From assembly GCA_900548355.1 (NCBI GenBank), contig URKR01000009.1, positions 13,966-77,965 of the forward strand: a stretch of 64,000 nt of DNA, written 5' to 3'. The DNA comes from an uncultured Oscillospiraceae bacterium. Lineage in GTDB: Bacteria; Bacillota; Clostridia; Oscillospirales; Ruminococcaceae. Below, one piece after another: positions 60,728 to 64,000 of the stretch. A program made the translations under genes and the position numbers. Under the pieces are notes generated by a model. That model made no database searches. It was not told the origin of the DNA and saw nothing but the letters and a program-made list of their open reading frames with translations. The first letter of the stretch is position 1, and every line of letters begins with the position of its first letter.

Positions 60728-61477
60728 TTACCACCCGGTAAAAGTTAAGGGGATACGTTCCCCCAGCAGGCGGCCGGCAATGGCGGCGCCCGCTTTCTGG
60801 GCGGCGCAGCCTTCCGGCAGGGCGGAACCCTGCGCGCCGGCCTGCTGCAGAGCCGGGCTTTCAGGCAAGACGCCGATCAGCCGCACCCCGACTGTGTCGA
60901 TGCACTCATCAAGATCCTGCACCGGCGCCTTTTTGCCAAAGCTCTGCCTGGTTACCCGGTTTACAATCAGCCGCACACTGTCTTGCGGGTGGCCGCCGGC
61001 TATCAGCGCATCAGCTACAATCCGCCCGTCACGCAGGGCGACAGGGTCTGGCGTCAGCACAAGCAGCGCACGATCCACCAGCTTGGCTGCGGCGGTAAAC
61101 GGCGCGCCCATGCCGGCGGCGGTATCGAACACAATCCAGTCAAAATAGCTGCGCATGGCCAAAACCAGGGCAGCCAGCGGTGCACTGCGTACCTCGCCCC
61201 CTTCATAAGGGGCGCTGATGACCGAAAGGCCGGGATACAGCGGGCTCTGCACAATGGCTTTGTCACCATCGCACCGGCCGCACAGGACATCTTCGATATC
61301 GTAAACCGTTTTGCCGTACACACCGGCGATCACATCAACGCTGCGCAAGCCGGAATCCAGCTCAATCAGCAGCACGCGCTTGCCACGGCGGCCCAGTTCG
61401 GCCCCCAGCAGCACCGAAATTGTGCTTTTGCCGGTGCCTCCCTTGCCGGAACAGATCATGATGGTTTGTGCGTTCAC
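60728..61477 (-). CDS. minD: MinD-like ParA-family ATPase
   Basis: 249-residue deviant-Walker ATPase. The Walker A motif is CSGKGGTGKST (~9-19), with the switch/catalytic D in IELDSGLRSVD and Walker B IVFDTAAGM. MinD places the division-site inhibitor at the membrane. A clear amphipathic membrane-targeting helix is not obvious at the C-terminus (GRLLGERIPLTF), and minC is not adjacent, so a MinD-like role is probable but not certain. The start is GTG 61477 with AAGGAG upstream. Its own promoter is at 61570-61598. Confidence 0.82.
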   Translation of the reverse strand: MNAQTIMICSGKGGTGKSTISVLLGAELGRRGKRVLLIELDSGLRSVDVIAGVYGKTVYDIEDVLCGRCDGDKAIVQSPLYPGLSVISAPYEGGEVRSAPLAALVLAMRSYFDWIVFDTAAGMGAPFTAAAKLVDRALLVLTPDPVALRDGRIVADALIAGGHPQDSVRLIVNRVTRQSFGKKAPVQDLDECIDTVGVRLIGVLPESPALQQAGAQGSALPEGCAAQKAGAAIAGRLLGERIPLTFTGW

Positions 61478-61569
61478 GGCGGCGGGCTCCTTGCTTTTTG
61501 GTAAAATGGTAAAAGGGATAAAACCGCCCGCCTGCCCTGCGGCAACGGGGGCGATGAATTCCCTTTATT

Positions 61570-61598
61570 ATTCTAGCACAAAAGATACGCTCCGGCAA
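61570..61598 (-). promoter_or_regulatory. Promoter of minD-mgsA
   Basis: TTGCCG (61598-61593) and extended -10 TGCTAGAAT (hexamer 61575-61570) have a 17-bp spacer on the - strand, between mrdA and minD. Confidence 0.6.
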
Positions 61599-61702
61599 CT
61601 GCTTTTTTGATAAAAAATCGCTAGTTTTTTTGCACACTATCACAGGGCAAAGCGGAAAAAACCTCAAAATGCACAAGAATGCAGACAAAAATCTTTCGCT
61701 TT

Positions 61703-63559
61703 TTACAAAGATGACGCCGCAACAACGGCCTGTTCGCCATACAGGGACAAAAGAATGTCACGCAGAACCGGCGCGGCGTTGGCGCCGCCCCCACCGTATT
61801 CCAGCACAACCGAAACCGCATACCGCGGGGCTTCTGCCGGAAAGTACCCGATCAGGACCGAGTTGGTGTAATACCCGCCCCCCGGGGCGCGCTCCGGCCG
61901 CTGTGGGCTGCCGGTTTTGCAGGCAAGGGTAACCGGCAGGCCCCGCAGCGCCGCCAGCGTTGTGGACATTTCCACCATGCCTTCGCGGATCGGGCCGAAC
62001 ACGGCCGCGCCACCCGGCGCAGTGCCCTGGGTGTGGGGAACGTACTCCCACAGGGTTTCGCCGTCAGCCGAAAGTGCCCGCCGGGCATAATGCAGCGCCG
62101 GGCGCACGCCGTTACCGGCCAGTGCCGTCGCGTAGGCAGCCAGCTGCAGCGGCGTGACGGCGGTGTTGCCTTGGCCGATCGCGGCCTGCAGGGTCAGCCC
62201 GCTCTGATAATTCGGGTCGGTCGTCCAGGTCAGGGCGCCTTCGGCCGAAGGCAGCTCAACCCCGGTATCGGCACCCAGGCCGAGCGCCTGTGCCGTACGG
62301 GAAAATGCATCCAGCCCGGTACGCCGGCCTACGTCATAGAAAAAGATGTTGCAGCTGAATTTAAGCGCGGCCAGCAGGTTCACCGGCCCGCTGTGGCTGA
62401 TCTGCAGGCAGCGCGGCTGGTAACCGCTGTAATATAGATACCGACCGGTGCAGGCTACGGTGTTTTGCGGCGTAATAACCCCATGGTGCAGCGCGGCGGC
62501 CGCCACCGCGGGCTTGAAAGCCGAACCCGGAGCATAGAGCCCGCGGCAGACGCGGTCCAGCAGCGGGGTTGCCGGGTCTGCCATGAGGGCGGCATAGTCG
62601 GCCCGCCAGCGGTTCAGGTCATACCCGGGCCAGGAAACCGAGGCAAGAATGCCGCCGGTAGCCACGTCCACCACGACCGCCGCGCCGGCCGTACATTCCC
62701 GCCCGTCGCCGGCCGCGCGCTGCTGCAGGGCGGCAATTCTGGTTTGCAGCGCGCTTTGCACGGCCTGCTGCAAAGCGGCGTCAATGGTCAGCTGCAGTGT
62801 GGCGCCGGGTTCGGGGGCGACCAGTGTTTCGGCGGTGCGCGCACCGTCTGCGTCAACGGTCACCCGCAGCGTGCCGTCCCGCCCGCGCAGCAGTGCATCA
62901 TAGGCAAGTTCCAGCCCGCTTTGGCCGATTGTCGCATCCATTGCAACACCGGCTTCCCGCAGGGCGTAATCGCCGGCCGCCCATTGCTCGGCCGTGATCG
63001 GCCCGGTGGTGCCAATGGTATGGGGCAGCAGCGTACCCGAAGGGTATTGCCGCACCCCGCGGGCAACCAACCGTACCGCGCCGCGCTGGGGCAGGCCGGT
63101 TTCGTACAACGCGGCGGCGGCCGTGGCGTCCAGATCTTCGGCCAATGGCAGTTCGCCGGCGCTGGCGACAGAAAAAAAGGCGGCGAGCTGTGTTTCCACA
63201 TCCTCGCCGTCGGGGGCTATCAGGTTGTACATCCGCAGAGTGTTCAGCGTTTGGGCAAGATCGGTGCCGGGTGGGGCCGGCAGGCAGAGCGCCAGGTCAT
63301 AGGTGGTGGTGTCGGCAGCCAGAATGCCGCCGTTTGCATCCACAATATCGCCACGCGCAGCCGGGATCGGCACACGGTAGGTGGTCTGGCTGGCCTGGGC
63401 TACCTTTTCAGCGTAGTAATCCGCCTGGGCAAACTGCATCCAGGCAAGCCGCCCCACAAACAGCGCGAACACCGCCAGGCAAACAACCAGCAGCACCGTC
63501 AGCCGCCCTTTGCCCGGCTGTTTGCCGCGCCCCGGGCGGGGGGGATACCCGCGCGCCAT
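61703..63559 (-). CDS. mrdA: Class B penicillin-binding protein (PBP2/MrdA-like)
   Basis: 618-residue peptidoglycan transpeptidase of cell elongation. An N-terminal cytoplasmic basic stretch and one membrane helix (LTVLLVVCLAVFALFVGRLA) precede the dimerisation domain (ARGDIVDANGGILA). The transpeptidase has SxxK in PGSAFKPA (~345), SxN in FSCNIFF (~400) and KTG in ACKTGSP (~560). It sits between mreC and minD, the usual mre-mrdA-min order, which favours MrdA/PBP2 over a division PBP. The start is ATG 63559 with AAAGGCGG upstream; GTG 63565 adds two residues. Confidence 0.92.
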   Translation of the reverse strand: MARGYPPRPGRGKQPGKGRLTVLLVVCLAVFALFVGRLAWMQFAQADYYAEKVAQASQTTYRVPIPAARGDIVDANGGILAADTTTYDLALCLPAPPGTDLAQTLNTLRMYNLIAPDGEDVETQLAAFFSVASAGELPLAEDLDATAAAALYETGLPQRGAVRLVARGVRQYPSGTLLPHTIGTTGPITAEQWAAGDYALREAGVAMDATIGQSGLELAYDALLRGRDGTLRVTVDADGARTAETLVAPEPGATLQLTIDAALQQAVQSALQTRIAALQQRAAGDGRECTAGAAVVVDVATGGILASVSWPGYDLNRWRADYAALMADPATPLLDRVCRGLYAPGSAFKPAVAAAALHHGVITPQNTVACTGRYLYYSGYQPRCLQISHSGPVNLLAALKFSCNIFFYDVGRRTGLDAFSRTAQALGLGADTGVELPSAEGALTWTTDPNYQSGLTLQAAIGQGNTAVTPLQLAAYATALAGNGVRPALHYARRALSADGETLWEYVPHTQGTAPGGAAVFGPIREGMVEMSTTLAALRGLPVTLACKTGSPQRPERAPGGGYYTNSVLIGYFPAEAPRYAVSVVLEYGGGGANAAPVLRDILLSLYGEQAVVAASSL

Positions 63560-63654
63560 CGCCACACCGCCTTTCGTTCGACAAAATTCACAAAAACAAT
63601 TCTATTATACGCATCTTTGCGCCAAAAAGCAATGCCCGGCCGGGCTTCGGCGTT

Positions 63655-64000
63655 TCACCCGGCCGGAACAAAGCAGAAGGTCCCCGGCGCTGCGGTATCG
63701 GTCAGCGGCGCACGCTCGTTCAGGCCGGTTTCATCGGGCATGGGGGCTTCGGCCAGCGTGCCTGCCCATAAGCCGTCCGCCGTTGTCACCAGCGTGCCGG
63801 CGGCCAGATTGTTGTGGCGCGGAAGCCCGGCCAGCCAGAGCCGACCGCCGTGCCAAACCAGCACGCCGTTCTGCCCGCCGGCCAGCGCCGGCACTGCGCC
63901 GGCGCCTTGCCCGGCCGGGTCGGCCACAATGGTGTGCCCCGCCGGGCCGGGGCCGGCCACCGCCCCGAACCAGCGGCCTTCGGCATCCAGTACGGCGGCC
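63655..64000 (-). CDS. mreC: Rod shape-determining protein MreC, C-terminal part
   Basis: The frame is open to the window edge; the last ~114 residues are visible and the N-terminus lies beyond base 64000. The pattern VLDAEGRWFGAV, a DP-containing loop, GGQNGVLVWHGGRLWLAGLPRHNNL and AAGTLVTTADGLWAGTLAEA matches the beta-sandwich end of MreC, which scaffolds the elongation machinery. The usual GD-VVTSG turn reads AGTLVTTADG. Position directly before mrdA supports the call, though mreD is not between them. Confidence 0.75.
   Translation of the reverse strand, partial: AAVLDAEGRWFGAVAGPGPAGHTIVADPAGQGAGAVPALAGGQNGVLVWHGGRLWLAGLPRHNNLAAGTLVTTADGLWAGTLAEAPMPDETGLNERAPLTDTAAPGTFCFVPAG

Overview
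The window is a GC-rich chromosome segment of a Gram-positive Clostridia-type bacterium, most likely an Oscillospiraceae/Ruminococcaceae gut anaerobe of the Faecalibacterium/Gemmiger/Subdoligranulum kind. This rests on GC-rich genes with AGGAGG-type ribosome sites, an infC-rpmI-rplT operon behind an L20-type leader, a rnc-smc-ftsY operon, a DUF1934 gene next to argS, a class D sortase and a vanG-type cluster. It is an inference from gene content. I saw no rRNA, tRNA or CRISPR array.

Layout. 1-3.4 kb is an AT-rich accessory island: the end of a large serine recombinase, convergent with a 603-residue protein that has an N-terminal DUF4365-like (PD-(D/E)XK-like) motif. At 3.7-4.7 kb is a Gfo/Idh/MocA oxidoreductase. 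At 4.9-10.9 kb (- strand) is a complete five-gene vanG-type cluster (vanR-vanS / vanG-vanXY-vanT) that would make and protect D-Ala-D-Ser cell-wall precursors. A small zinc-ribbon membrane protein is divergent from it. 11.5-21.0 kb is a molybdenum-hydroxylase/purine locus: a three-subunit xanthine dehydrogenase-like enzyme, divergent from a MolABC-like oxyanion importer, a one-domain ModE-like regulator, a THEP1-MocA fusion and an NCS2 purine permease. The divergent promoter carries a ModE-like dyad. At 21.1-22.55 kb on the - strand there is no gene. A good promoter and a good terminator bound a hairpin-rich stretch of about 1.43 kb, a candidate giant structured noncoding RNA and the most unusual item here.

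22.7-47.9 kb is mostly housekeeping: argS, DUF1934, murI and ddl (- strand), then infC-rpmI-rplT, a TrmH methyltransferase, dprA, topA-trmFO-plsX-rnc-smc-ftsY-rdgB, yhbY-nadD, yqeK, an LCP protein, rsfS and leuS. Several short palindromic intergenic repeats lie between these genes. 48.0-54.4 kb holds envelope genes: a YfhO-like membrane protein, a GtrII-like glucosyltransferase, a GT2 polyprenyl glycosyltransferase and a MATE exporter.

54.4-56.8 kb encodes a secreted protein with a non-canonical C-terminal sorting signal, a class D sortase and a four-helix membrane protein. 56.9-57.7 kb is a decayed integrative-element scar: a truncated tyrosine integrase between two near-identical 22-bp direct repeats. 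ychF, mtnN and an isochorismatase-family gene follow. The - strand cluster mreC(partial)-mrdA-minD-mgsA closes the window; mreD and minC are missing from their usual places.
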